This document shows, one piece after another, positions 28,842-37,950 of a stretch of DNA of 64,000 nucleotides. The translations under genes and the position numbers were made by a program. The stretch is from NCBI RefSeq assembly GCF_023336755.1, contig NZ_JALZWP010000004.1:151053-215052 (forward strand), in the 5' to 3' direction. Source of the stretch: Roseinatronobacter domitianus. Its GTDB lineage: Bacteria; Pseudomonadota; Alphaproteobacteria; Rhodobacterales; Rhodobacteraceae. The notes below the pieces were generated by a model. The model was given only the letters and a program-made list of their open reading frames with translations. It was not told where the DNA came from and did not search any database. Positions within the stretch are counted from its first letter, which is position 1, and each line of letters begins with the position of its first letter.

Positions 28842-30263
28842 TCACTCCCCATCCCGGACCGTCATCACCCCGTCTTCCCAGTCGCCCGACAGCACTTCGC
28901 CGGTGGCGTAGCGCAGCACCCCGGTGCCAGAGCGTTGGCCACCCACGAATTCGCCTTCATAGACATCGCCCGTCGCATAGGTCGCAACCCCCTGCCCGGT
29001 GATCTCTCCCGCCAGCCAGTCGCCTTCATAGACAAACCCATCTGCCAGTTCGATCCGGCCCTGCCCGTCGCGCAGCCCTTCGACGAATTGGCCGGTATAG
29101 ACGGACCCGTCAGGATAGGTCATGACCCCGTCCCCGTGCAATTCACCACCCTTGAAGGCGCCGGTATAGATGCGCCCGTCAGCGAAGGTCATGGTGCCCT
29201 GCCCTTCGGCCAGACCTTGCACATGGTCGCCCTCGTAGCTGGACCCATCCGCGAATGTCGCGCGGCCTTGTCCGTGGAATTGCCCATCCAGCCAGGCGCC
29301 CTCATAGGTCGCGCCATCGGCATAGGTGATGCGCCCCTGCCCATCCGGCAGACCCGCGCGGAACTGGCCGACATATTCCGAGCCATCGGGCTGCACCAAC
29401 CGCCCGTCACCTGCGATCTGGCCCGCGACCCATGTGCCTTCATAGAGGTAGCCATCCGGCCCCGACAGTTTGCCCGGCCCCTCGCGCTGGTCGCCCGCGA
29501 ACTGCCCCTCAAAGAGCAGCCCATCGGCTTGCTGCACTGTCGCCGCGCCCTGACGCAGCCCGTTTTCAAACCCGCCCGTGTAGATATCGCCATTGGCCTC
29601 GGTCAGCACGCCTTGGCCGTGCAGCGCGCCATCTTGCCAGTCACCCTCGTAGCGCAGGCCATCGGGGCGGGTCAGCGTGCCGGTGCCGTGGCGCAGGTCG
29701 GCCAGCATCTGGCCTTCATACACTGCGCCATCGGGATAGGTGATGCGCCCCTGCCCTTCGCGCGCGCCGGCAACCCAAGCGCCGGTATAGGCATAGCCGT
29801 CCTCGCGGGTCAGCGTGCCATCGCCTTCGGGCTGACCATTGACCATGTCGCCTTCATAGACCGCGCCATTGGCAAAGACCCGGCGGCCTTGCCCGGTAAT
29901 CGCCCCCGCCATCCATGCCCCTTCATAGGTGGAGCCGTCGGCGAAGGTCATCATGCCTTGCCCTTCGGGACGACCGGCGACAAAGCTGCCTTCATAGACT
30001 GCGCCGGACGGATAGCGCGCAACACCTTGCCCGGTGATCTGTCCATCCACCCAGTCACCGGTGTATTCGAACCCGTTGGGCAACCGGTAGTTGCCTTGAC
30101 CATGTTGCAGCCCGTCTCGGAACTCGCCTTCATAAACACCGCCATCTTCGTATTGGCGTGTCAGGACACCGTCAGTCTGGGCGGCAACGGGCGGCACCAT
30201 GACGGGCGCGGCAAGTAAGAACGCGGCGGCAAGCGCACACGAAAGGTCAGTGCTGGAAGCCAT
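28842..30263 (-). CDS. Secreted MORN-repeat protein
   Basis: The 473-residue protein has a signal peptide ending near PPVAAQ, then 18 consecutive MORN repeats of exactly 23 residues (pattern YEGxFxxGxxxGxGxxxxxDGxx) and a final broken unit LSGDWEDG. MORN repeats form beta-hairpin rods that bind lipids or proteins. A signal peptide makes it periplasmic or extracellular. ATG 30263 is preceded by AGGGGGA; the frame extends to 30410 without family likeness. Function unknown. The run of identical-length repeats may expand or contract between strains. Confidence 0.87.
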   Translation of the reverse strand: MASSTDLSCALAAAFLLAAPVMVPPVAAQTDGVLTRQYEDGGVYEGEFRDGLQHGQGNYRLPNGFEYTGDWVDGQITGQGVARYPSGAVYEGSFVAGRPEGQGMMTFADGSTYEGAWMAGAITGQGRRVFANGAVYEGDMVNGQPEGDGTLTREDGYAYTGAWVAGAREGQGRITYPDGAVYEGQMLADLRHGTGTLTRPDGLRYEGDWQDGALHGQGVLTEANGDIYTGGFENGLRQGAATVQQADGLLFEGQFAGDQREGPGKLSGPDGYLYEGTWVAGQIAGDGRLVQPDGSEYVGQFRAGLPDGQGRITYADGATYEGAWLDGQFHGQGRATFADGSSYEGDHVQGLAEGQGTMTFADGRIYTGAFKGGELHGDGVMTYPDGSVYTGQFVEGLRDGQGRIELADGFVYEGDWLAGEITGQGVATYATGDVYEGEFVGGQRSGTGVLRYATGEVLSGDWEDGVMTVRDGE

Positions 30264-30593
30264 GACGCGAAATCCCCCTAGGTTACGGAGCAAGCCTAGT
30301 CGGGGGGAGGTTTTCGTGCAAGGGGGAGGGACGCCCCGCAGGTCGCAATGCGGGCACGTGGGCCGGGTGCCTTGACCATTGATCACAAAGGGGCCGTCGG
30401 ACCAGGACACAGACTTTGGCTTTTGTCACCTGACAGAGCAGGATACGCTTGCGGACTACAGCGCGCACAGCGTGGCACAGATGGAACAGTTGTTCTTCTT
30501 GGAAGGTCGCGCCTGACGGGCAGTCTGCCCCTTTCCTTGACGGGTCAGCGTGATATGTGAACGCATCTTTGCAGCCACCCAAGGCCCGACCGC
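30264..30593. promoter_or_regulatory. Divergent intergenic region, MORN gene and nadE
   Basis: The 330 bp between two divergent genes must hold both promoters. The only structure I see is a short inverted repeat CCCGCA (30335-30340) with TGCGGG (30349-30354). I see no RNA gene and no convincing small ORF. Confidence 0.4.
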
Positions 30594-32258
30594 ATGTCCG
30601 ACCGCTTTCGCCTGACTCTCGCGCAGCTTAACCCGACCTTGGGCGACCTTTCGGGCAATGCTGCCAAGGCGCGCGCGGCTTGGGAACGGGCCAAGGCAGA
30701 CGGCGCGGATATGGTTGCGCTGCCGGAGATGTTCCTGTCGGGCTACCAGACCCAGGACCTTGTGCAACGCCCGGCCTTTCTGGCCGATCTGCGCGCCACG
30801 CTGGATGATCTGGCACGCGACTGTGCAGATGGTCCGATGATGGGCATAGGGCTGCCCATGGCAGAGCGCGGAGCGATCTATAATTGCTGGGTGGTATTGG
30901 GCGGCGGCGCAATGCGCGCGACAATCCGCAAGCATCATTTGCCCAATGAACAGGTTTTTGACGAGCAGCGTGTTTTCACCTCGGGCGACATCTCCGGGCC
31001 ATTCGTGGCGGGGCCGTTGCGCATCGGCACGCCCATTTGCGAAGATGCGTGGCACGAAGATGTCGCGGAAGCGCAGGCCGAATCCGGCGCGGAACTGTTG
31101 CTGGTGCCCAATGGCTCCCCCTATGCGCGGGGGCGTTTCGACACCCGCATGACCCATATGGTCGCGCGCGTTATCGAAACCGAATTGCCGCTGGTCTACC
31201 TGAACCTTGTCGGCGGACAGGACGATCAGGTGTTCGACGGGGCCAGCTTCGTGCTGAACCCCGGCGGCAAGCTGGCGGTGCAACTGCCGGCGCATGAGGA
31301 AGCGATTGTCACAGTCGATTTCACCCGGCACGCAGACGGCTGGCAGGCTGATACCGGGCCGCGCGCAGCGCTTCCTGACGATCTGGCGCAGGATTACCGC
31401 ACTATGTGCATGGGCCTCGGCGACTATTTGCGCAAATCGGGCTTCTCCAAAGTGGTGCTGGGCCTGTCCGGCGGAATCGATTCCGCATTGGTGGCGACCA
31501 TTGCAGCCGACACGCTTGGGCCAGAAAACGTGCAGTGCGTCATGCTGCCCTCGGAATACACCTCGGCCAGCAGCCTGTCGGATGCCGCCGATCAGGCCCG
31601 CCGTTTGGGCTGCAAGCTGGACGAAGTCAGCATCGAAGGCCCACGCCGCGCCATGACCGACGCGCTTGCGCCGATCTTCGCGGGGCTGGCAGAAGACGTG
31701 ACCGAAGAAAACCTGCAATCGCGCCTGCGCGGCACGATTCTGATGGCGATCTCTAACAAGACCGGCGCGATGCTGTTGACCACCGGCAACAAATCCGAGG
31801 TCGCTGTGGGATATGCCACCATCTATGGTGACATGAATGGCGGCTATAACCCCATCAAGGATTTATATAAAACCCGTGTTTTCGACATCTGCCGCTGGCG
31901 CAATGCCAACCACGCGCCTTGGATGCAGGCACCGGCGGGTGCGGTGATCGTGCCCGGCATCATCGACAAACCGCCCTCGGCGGAACTGCGCGCCGATCAG
32001 CGCGATGATGACAGCCTGCCGCCCTATGACGTGCTGGACCCAATTCTAGAGGGGTTGGTCGATCATGACCTGTCGGTTGCCGATCTGGTCGCGCGCGGCT
32101 TTCCCCGCGACACGGTCGAGCGCATCGCGCATCTGATCCACATCGCAGAATGGAAGCGGTTCCAGTCCGCACCGGGGCCGCGCCTAAGCCTGCGGGCCTT
32201 CTGGCTTGACCGGCGCTATCCGATGGTCAATCGCTGGCGCGACCGGTCCGGTGCCTGA
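30594..32258 (+). CDS. nadE: Glutamine-dependent NAD+ synthetase
   Basis: The 554-residue protein joins a nitrilase-type glutaminase, with catalytic E45 (LPEMF), K113 (RKHHLPN) and C149 (PICEDAW), to a C-terminal NAD synthetase. The latter has the PP-loop GLSGGIDSALVATIAAD near residue 290 and KSEVAVGYATIYGDMNGGY. It amidates deamido-NAD using glutamine and ATP. Length matches the bacterial two-domain type. It is followed by a 156-bp gap before the lipoprotein gene. Confidence 0.96.
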   Translation: MSDRFRLTLAQLNPTLGDLSGNAAKARAAWERAKADGADMVALPEMFLSGYQTQDLVQRPAFLADLRATLDDLARDCADGPMMGIGLPMAERGAIYNCWVVLGGGAMRATIRKHHLPNEQVFDEQRVFTSGDISGPFVAGPLRIGTPICEDAWHEDVAEAQAESGAELLLVPNGSPYARGRFDTRMTHMVARVIETELPLVYLNLVGGQDDQVFDGASFVLNPGGKLAVQLPAHEEAIVTVDFTRHADGWQADTGPRAALPDDLAQDYRTMCMGLGDYLRKSGFSKVVLGLSGGIDSALVATIAADTLGPENVQCVMLPSEYTSASSLSDAADQARRLGCKLDEVSIEGPRRAMTDALAPIFAGLAEDVTEENLQSRLRGTILMAISNKTGAMLLTTGNKSEVAVGYATIYGDMNGGYNPIKDLYKTRVFDICRWRNANHAPWMQAPAGAVIVPGIIDKPPSAELRADQRDDDSLPPYDVLDPILEGLVDHDLSVADLVARGFPRDTVERIAHLIHIAEWKRFQSAPGPRLSLRAFWLDRRYPMVNRWRDRSGA

Positions 32259-32414
32259 AGCGCGCGCGATCTATGGCTCAAATGAATCACAAGACAGTTT
32301 ATCACGGTTGGCAGGGCTGTTCTTGCGATGGATTTGGCGTATAAAACGCGCGATGGCGCAACTTGCCGCCCAACCCGCCGGCAGAGCGGGAGCGTGACGC
32401 GAGAGAGAGGCAGA

Positions 32415-33437
32415 ATGTTCAGTTTCAGAGTAGCCGGTGTTTCGCTTGTCCTATGCATTGCCCTGTCGGGCTGTTTGCAAGGAACAGGCACCAATCAAAC
32501 CACAGCCGCCGCACCACGTGGCGGCGATGTTGTTGAACGTGATGTCGAAGCGCCAGACGTCTTTTCCAAACGCGACAATGCGCTTTGGGATGGTCGCCCG
32601 TCGCTGGGTGGCGTCTGGGTAGCGCATCCGGATGTGAAAGCGCCCGAGCGTGTCATCATCCGCAACACCGAAACCGGGCGCGAAACCGTTGGAGCACTGT
32701 TCAAGCGCGAGCGGATGAATCCCGGCCCGGTGTTCCAGGTCTCTGCCGAAACGGCCGAAGCCGTTGGGATGCTGGCAGGCGCCCCGACCGCGCTGGAAGT
32801 GGTCGCCCTGCGCACGGAAGAAGTTCGAACAGCGCCAGAAGCTGAGCCAGAACCCGCGCCACAACCTGAACCGGAACTCGGCCCAGAGACAGAGCCCGAA
32901 ACTGCGTCCGCACCGCAAGCTGCCCCGCAAAACGCATCCGCACCAGAGGATGCCGCATCCGCGACAGGCGCCCCAGAGGAAACGATGATCGCTCTGCCCG
33001 ATGTGGAAGAGCCGCGCAAACGCGGGTTGTTCGCGCGGATATTCGGCCGCGACGCACCGGAACAAAGCGAAATCACCTCTGCGCCGCTGGATGCAACCAC
33101 GCCGCTGCCCGATGCCGCTGCCCCCCCCGCCAGACCCGGCGCGCCCATGCCCATGCCATCGCCGATAGCCGGAACCACACCTGCCGCACCGGCAGCCAGT
33201 TCTCTGGATCGGCCTTTCGTGCAAATTGGCATTTTCAGCGTTGAAGCGAACGCAAACGGCGCGGCCAAGTCCATGCGCGATGCGGGCTTGTCAGCCAGTA
33301 TCAAGCCCGGCCGCACTCAGGGCAACGCATTCTGGCGCGTCGTGGTTGGCCCTGCGGCATCCGAGGCCGAGCGCCGCCAGTTCCTTGCTCAGGTCAAAAG
33401 GCTCGGCTTTGCCGACGCTTATGCCGTCCGTCGATGA
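32415..33437 (+). CDS. SPOR-domain lipoprotein
   Basis: The 340-residue protein has a lipobox LSGC with C20, so it is probably a lipoprotein. A Pro/Glu/Ala-rich linker spans about residues 135-265 and a C-terminal SPOR domain begins FVQIGIFSVEANANGAAKSM, at about residues 270-340. SPOR domains bind denuded septal glycan. It lies 10 bp upstream of dacC, which fits a role in cell division or septal peptidoglycan remodelling. An RlpA-like catalytic domain is not visible. GAGAGAGAGG precedes ATG 32415. Confidence 0.85.
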   Translation: MFSFRVAGVSLVLCIALSGCLQGTGTNQTTAAAPRGGDVVERDVEAPDVFSKRDNALWDGRPSLGGVWVAHPDVKAPERVIIRNTETGRETVGALFKRERMNPGPVFQVSAETAEAVGMLAGAPTALEVVALRTEEVRTAPEAEPEPAPQPEPELGPETEPETASAPQAAPQNASAPEDAASATGAPEETMIALPDVEEPRKRGLFARIFGRDAPEQSEITSAPLDATTPLPDAAAPPARPGAPMPMPSPIAGTTPAAPAASSLDRPFVQIGIFSVEANANGAAKSMRDAGLSASIKPGRTQGNAFWRVVVGPAASEAERRQFLAQVKRLGFADAYAVRR

Positions 33438-33447
33438 AGGAGGTCTT

Positions 33448-34638
33448 ATGCAGAACCGACTGTTAGCCAGCATCCTTGCCGGGGTGTTCGGGTTTGGCGC
33501 CCCATTCGCCCTGCAAGCACAGGACGGGCCAGGCGGCTTTACCACCCGCGCAACATCGGCCTATGTGCTGGATTTGGGCACAGGCACGGTGCTGCTGGAA
33601 AAGAACGCAGACGAACCTTTGCCGCCCGCATCCATGTCCAAGCTGATGACGCTGGAAATGCTGTTCGAGGCGATCAAGGAAGAACGTTTGGCGCTTGATA
33701 CACCGTTTTCCGTGTCGCAGCGGGCCTACCAGATGGGCGGCTCGCGGATGTTTCTGGAAATGCGGGACCGCCCAACCGCCGAGGATTTAATTCGTGGCAT
33801 TGCCATTCTGTCGGGCAATGATGCCGCGGTGGTGGTGGCCGAGGGGCTGGCTGGCACCGAAGACGCTTATGCCCGTTTGGCCACACAGCGGGCGCGCGAA
33901 TTGGGGATGGAAAATACGACCATCACCAACGCGTCCGGCTGGCCGGACCCGCTCCACCTTATGTCCAAGCGCGACCTTGTGACCTTGGCCGCTTACATGA
34001 TCGATGAACACCCCGAATTCTACCCGTATCTGTCGGAACGCGAATTCACCTGGAACGGGATCACGCAGGAAAACCGCGTGCCGCTGCTGCAGGCGGGTGT
34101 GGGTTTGGATGGGTTGAAAACCGGGTTCACCTCGGAAGCGGGCTATTCGCTGACCGGCTCTGCACAGCAAGGAAATCGGCGGATTGTGTTTGCCTATGGC
34201 GGACTGAACAGCACCGCAGAGCGCGTGCAGGAAGCGGAATCGATCATAAACTGGGCGTTCCGCCAGTTTGCCGAAGTCAGCGTTGTCCAGCCCGGCACGG
34301 TTCTGGCCGAAGCGCCGGTCTGGCTGGGCGAGGTCGAAAGCGTGCCGCTTGTCGTGGCAGAGGAGGCGCGCGCGCTGGTTCCGACCATTGGCAGCGCGAC
34401 CTTGAATGCCCGCGTGGAATATGACAGCCCGCTGCCCGCCCCGATTGCCGCCGGTGACGTGTTGGGCAAACTGGTGGTGGACCTGCCAGAGATGGACAGC
34501 GTCAGCTTCGAGCTTGTTGCGGGCGCAGACGTGGCCGAGGGCGGCTTTATGGTGCGCGCGCAAGCGGCCGCGCTGCGCCTGATCGCATTGGCGCGGGGGC
34601 AGGCTTTGGGCGACCCATCTGACACGGCGCTGAACTAG
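33448..34638 (+). CDS. dacC: D-alanyl-D-alanine carboxypeptidase (penicillin-binding protein 5/6 family)
   Basis: The 396-residue protein has a signal peptide ending at ALQAQ. The serine acyl-enzyme motif SMSK is at S62-K65, the SGN motif is in ILSGNDAAVVVAEG, and KTG is in GLKTGFTSEAGYSL. The C-terminal beta domain (about 290-380) and amphipathic tail match PBP5/6. It trims the terminal D-alanine from peptidoglycan stem peptides. AAGGAGG precedes ATG 33448. The symbol is by family, since dacA, dacC and dacD cannot be told apart here. Confidence 0.92.
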   Translation: MQNRLLASILAGVFGFGAPFALQAQDGPGGFTTRATSAYVLDLGTGTVLLEKNADEPLPPASMSKLMTLEMLFEAIKEERLALDTPFSVSQRAYQMGGSRMFLEMRDRPTAEDLIRGIAILSGNDAAVVVAEGLAGTEDAYARLATQRARELGMENTTITNASGWPDPLHLMSKRDLVTLAAYMIDEHPEFYPYLSEREFTWNGITQENRVPLLQAGVGLDGLKTGFTSEAGYSLTGSAQQGNRRIVFAYGGLNSTAERVQEAESIINWAFRQFAEVSVVQPGTVLAEAPVWLGEVESVPLVVAEEARALVPTIGSATLNARVEYDSPLPAPIAAGDVLGKLVVDLPEMDSVSFELVAGADVAEGGFMVRAQAAALRLIALARGQALGDPSDTALN

Positions 34639-34640
34639 GC

Positions 34641-35267
34641 ATGACAGCACCCGGCCTGTTCATCAGCTTCGAAGGGATTGACGGCAGCGGTAAATCCACC
34701 CAAGCGCGGCTTTTGGCCGATCTTTTGCGCGATCAAGGCCGCGACGTGGTCGCCACCCGCGAACCCGGCGGCGCGCCGGGGGCCGAAGCCATCCGCCGCC
34801 TGTTGGTCGAGGGCGATCCGGCGCGATGGTCGGCGGAAACCGAGATCCTTTTGTTCAACGCGGCACGCCGCGATCATCTGGAACGCACGATCCGCCCTGC
34901 GCTGGAGCGTGGCGCGGTGGTGGTCAGCGATCGTTTTGCGGATTCGACCCGCGTCTATCAGGGTGTGGCGCGCGCCAGCCTGCGCCCGCTGGTGGACCGG
35001 CTGCATGATCTGGTCATTGGGGTCGAACCTGACCTGACCTTTGTCATCGACATGGACGCGCGCGCAGCCTTGGCGCGCGGCCTTGCCCGCCGTTCGGGCG
35101 AGGACCGGTTCGAGGAACTGGGCCTTGGGTTTCAGGAATCCCTGCGCGCCGGGTTTCTGGCGCTGGCCCGCGAATACCCGGACCGGGTGCAAATTATTGA
35201 TGGCGCGCGCGCGCCGGACGACATTGCACAAGACGTGGCCGGGCGCGTAGCGGCGCATCTGGCATGA
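34641..35267 (+). CDS. tmk: Thymidylate kinase
   Basis: The 208-residue enzyme phosphorylates dTMP. It carries the P-loop FEGIDGSGKSTQ, the REPGG motif and the DRFADST thymidylate-binding motif. It starts 2 bp after dacC and overlaps holB by 4 bp, the usual tmk-holB pairing. Confidence 0.96.
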   Translation: MTAPGLFISFEGIDGSGKSTQARLLADLLRDQGRDVVATREPGGAPGAEAIRRLLVEGDPARWSAETEILLFNAARRDHLERTIRPALERGAVVVSDRFADSTRVYQGVARASLRPLVDRLHDLVIGVEPDLTFVIDMDARAALARGLARRSGEDRFEELGLGFQESLRAGFLALAREYPDRVQIIDGARAPDDIAQDVAGRVAAHLA

Positions 35268-36367
35268 GCGATCTGCCCGATCTTCCCGACCAACGCGAGG
35301 GCGCGCCGCATCCTTGCGCAACGCCACTGCTGTTCGGCCAACAAGCGGCAGAGGCCGCGTTCCTGCAAGCCTTTGGCTCTGGCCGGATGCATCACGCGTG
35401 GTTGCTTAGCGGCCCGATGGGTGTTGGCAAAGCCACGCTGGCATGGCGGATTGCGCGCTTTCTGCTGGCAGGCGATAGGGGCGGCATGTTCGGCCCGCCA
35501 GACACGCTGGATGTGCCCGAAGATCACCCCACCGTGCGACGGTTGCGCGCGGGTGCCGATGGCGGATTGCTGGTCATTCGTCGGGGCTTGGATGACAAGG
35601 GCAATCTGCGCCGCGACATCACGGTTGATGTCATGCGCCGCCTTCACGGGTTTTTCGGGCTGTCTGCTGCCGATGGCGGGCAACGCGTGGTGATCGTAGA
35701 TGCCGCCGACGAAATGAACACCAACGCCGCCAATGCATTGTTGAAAGCGCTGGAAGAACCGCCCGCCAATGCAACGCTGCTGCTGGTCGCGCACCAGCCC
35801 TCGCGGCTTTTGCCCACGATCCGCTCGCGTTGCCGGGATTTGCGGCTATCCGCGCTGGACACGCAGGATTTCGCCCAAGCGCTGACCCAAGCCGGGGTCG
35901 AAGGCGATCCGGACACGCTGGCGGAACTCTCTGGCGGGTCTGTTGGGCAGGCGGTCGAACTGGCGCTTGGCGGCGGAGCAGAGATTTACGCAGACCTTGT
36001 GGCACTCTTCGCCACCCTGCCCCGCATGGACCGCGCCCGCGCCTTGCGCTTGGCCGAATCGATGGCAGGGAAGGGAAACGAGACGCGCTTTTCGCTGTTC
36101 CTGCGCCTGTTCGATCTGTTCATGGCGCGCGCCGCGCGTGCGGGCGTGCTGGGACCGGGGCCAGAGGCGGTGACGGGCGAAGCGGCACTTCTGGCGCGCA
36201 TCGCGCCCCACGCCCATGCCGCGCAAATACTGGCAGAACTTGCGCCCAGCCTGTCGGCCCGCGCCCGTCACGGGCGCGCGGTCAACCTTGACCCTGCGGC
36301 TCTGGTGCTTGATATGGTCCTGAAAACCGAAGAGGGCCTTCGCCCCGTATTGGGACAGACCGCATGA
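35264..36367 (+). CDS. holB: DNA polymerase III subunit delta-prime
   Basis: The 367-residue clamp-loader subunit has an AAA+ fold with LLSGPMGVGKATLAWR. The last P-loop residue is alanine rather than serine/threonine, as expected for a delta-prime that does not need ATP. DEMNTNAANALLKALEEPP and an SRC-type sensor-1 segment (IRSRCRDLRL) are typical. It overlaps tmk and tatD by 4 bp each, in the conserved tmk-holB-tatD order. Confidence 0.94.
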   Translation: MSDLPDLPDQREGAPHPCATPLLFGQQAAEAAFLQAFGSGRMHHAWLLSGPMGVGKATLAWRIARFLLAGDRGGMFGPPDTLDVPEDHPTVRRLRAGADGGLLVIRRGLDDKGNLRRDITVDVMRRLHGFFGLSAADGGQRVVIVDAADEMNTNAANALLKALEEPPANATLLLVAHQPSRLLPTIRSRCRDLRLSALDTQDFAQALTQAGVEGDPDTLAELSGGSVGQAVELALGGGAEIYADLVALFATLPRMDRARALRLAESMAGKGNETRFSLFLRLFDLFMARAARAGVLGPGPEAVTGEAALLARIAPHAHAAQILAELAPSLSARARHGRAVNLDPAALVLDMVLKTEEGLRPVLGQTA

Positions 36368-37152
36368 CCCAGCCACAGCTTGTTGACAGCCATTGCCACC
36401 TCGATTTCCCCGATTTCGACAAGGAGCGTGACGAGGTTATCGCCCGCGCCCATGCGGCAGGGGTCACGCGGATGGTCACGATCTGCACCAAGCTGTCGGC
36501 GCTGCCCAAGGTGCAGGCGATTGCTGACGCGCACCCCAGCGTGTTCTTTGCCGCCGGCACACACCCGATGAGTGTGGCGAATGAACCCATGGTCACGGTA
36601 GAGGAGTTGGTCGCGCTGGCAGACCACCCCAAGATGGTCGGCATTGGCGAGACGGGGCTGGACTACCATTACACCGCCGAAAGCGCGGATGCGCAGCAAG
36701 CCAGCCTGCGCATTCATATAGAGTCCGCGCGTCAGACCGGGCTGCCGCTGATTATCCACGCCCGCGATGCCGATGACGACATGGCGCGCATCCTGACAGA
36801 GGAACACGCCAAGGGCGCTTACTCTTGTGTGATGCATTGCTTTTCATCGAGTGCAGTATTGGCGCAAGCCGCGCTTGGGCTTGGGTTTTACCTGTCCATG
36901 TCGGGGATTGCGGCTTTCCCGCGCAGCAAAGACCTGCGCGATATTTTCGCCGCCGCGCCGGTGGATCGTATTCTGGTGGAAACCGACGCACCCTATCTGG
37001 CCCCGCCGCCGCATAGGGGCCGCCGCAATGAACCCGCCTATACCGCCCATACAGCCCGCGTGGGCGCAGAGGTGTTCGGGATGAGCGAAGCGGAATTCGC
37101 CGTCCAGACCAGCGCCAATTTTGACCGCCTGTTTACAAAGGCGGTGGGCTGA
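36364..37152 (+). CDS. tatD: TatD family metal-dependent deoxyribonuclease
   Basis: The 262-residue TIM-barrel hydrolase has the metal ligands of TatD: SHCHLDF, GETGLDYHY, IIHARDA, MHCFS and ETDAPYLAPPPHRG. Family members act as DNases or 3'-exonucleases in repair and quality control. The start overlaps holB as ATGA and the stop overlaps the metallo-hydrolase start by one base. The symbol is by family; it may be orthologous to ycfH, which also lies behind holB. Confidence 0.92.
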   Translation: MTQPQLVDSHCHLDFPDFDKERDEVIARAHAAGVTRMVTICTKLSALPKVQAIADAHPSVFFAAGTHPMSVANEPMVTVEELVALADHPKMVGIGETGLDYHYTAESADAQQASLRIHIESARQTGLPLIIHARDADDDMARILTEEHAKGAYSCVMHCFSSSAVLAQAALGLGFYLSMSGIAAFPRSKDLRDIFAAAPVDRILVETDAPYLAPPPHRGRRNEPAYTAHTARVGAEVFGMSEAEFAVQTSANFDRLFTKAVG

Positions 37153-37949
37153 TGACGGTATTGCGCACCACGATCCTTGGTTGCGGGTCCTCTGGAGGGG
37201 TGCCGCGTTTGGGCGGGCATTGGGGCGACTGTGATCCGGACAATCCGCGCAACCGCCGCCGCCGTTGCTCGCTACTGCTGGAGCGGGTTGGCCCGGATGG
37301 CGCGACACAAGTGCTGATCGACAGCGGACCCGACATGCGCGACCAATTGCTGGATGCGGGTATTGGGCGGCTGGACGCGGTGGTCTACACCCATGCCCAT
37401 GCCGATCATGTCCACGGGTTGGACGACCTGCGCCAGATCGTCTTCAACATGCGCGAAAAGCTACCGGTCTGGGCCGATGGCCCGACACAGGACGCGCTGT
37501 TGTCACGGTTCGGCTACGCGTTCACACAGCCGCCCAATTCGCCCTACCCGCCCATTCTGGGCATGAACAGCATCGACGGCGCGTTCACCATACACGGCGC
37601 GGGCGGCCCGCTGACCCTGCACCCGATCCGGCTGAACCATGGCGGCATTGACGCGCTTGGATTTCGCGTGGGCGGGCTGGCCTACTGCCCCGACGTGGTC
37701 GAGATTTACCCGGAAAGCTGGCCCATGCTGGAGGGGCTGGACGTCTGGATCATTGACGCGCTGCGCCGCACGCCGCATCCGACCCATGCCCATCTGGACC
37801 TGACGCTGGACTGGATCGCGCGGGCGCGCCCTACCCGCGCGGTGCTGACCAATATGCATCTGGACCTTGACTATGCGACCGTTGCAGCAGAGACGCCCGA
37901 CCACGTCACCCCCGCGTTTGACGGCATGACCGTCACCATGGCCCTTTGA
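37152..37949 (+). CDS. Metallo-beta-lactamase-fold hydrolase (PhnP-like)
   Basis: The 265-residue protein has GCGSSGGVP, a loop typical of the PhnP/RNase Z-like group, the metal motif THAHADHVHGLDD, then a distal histidine in LNHGGIDALGF and NMHLDLDY at the end. PhnP family members cleave cyclic ribosyl phosphates or are stand-alone hydrolases. No phosphonate genes are nearby, so its substrate is not clear. It is in the tmk-holB-tatD operon by tight spacing. Confidence 0.85.
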   Translation: MTVLRTTILGCGSSGGVPRLGGHWGDCDPDNPRNRRRRCSLLLERVGPDGATQVLIDSGPDMRDQLLDAGIGRLDAVVYTHAHADHVHGLDDLRQIVFNMREKLPVWADGPTQDALLSRFGYAFTQPPNSPYPPILGMNSIDGAFTIHGAGGPLTLHPIRLNHGGIDALGFRVGGLAYCPDVVEIYPESWPMLEGLDVWIIDALRRTPHPTHAHLDLTLDWIARARPTRAVLTNMHLDLDYATVAAETPDHVTPAFDGMTVTMAL

Positions 37950-37950
37950 C

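Noticed and set aside
28935..30218. 427-codon plus-strand repeat protein opposite the MORN gene
   Set aside because: The periodicity is imposed by the MORN repeats on the other strand; it has no start region or signal of its own.
30335..30354. Inverted repeat in the MORN-nadE gap as a terminator or small RNA
   Set aside because: The stem is only six pairs with an eight-base loop and no T-run, and no promoter was seen beside it.
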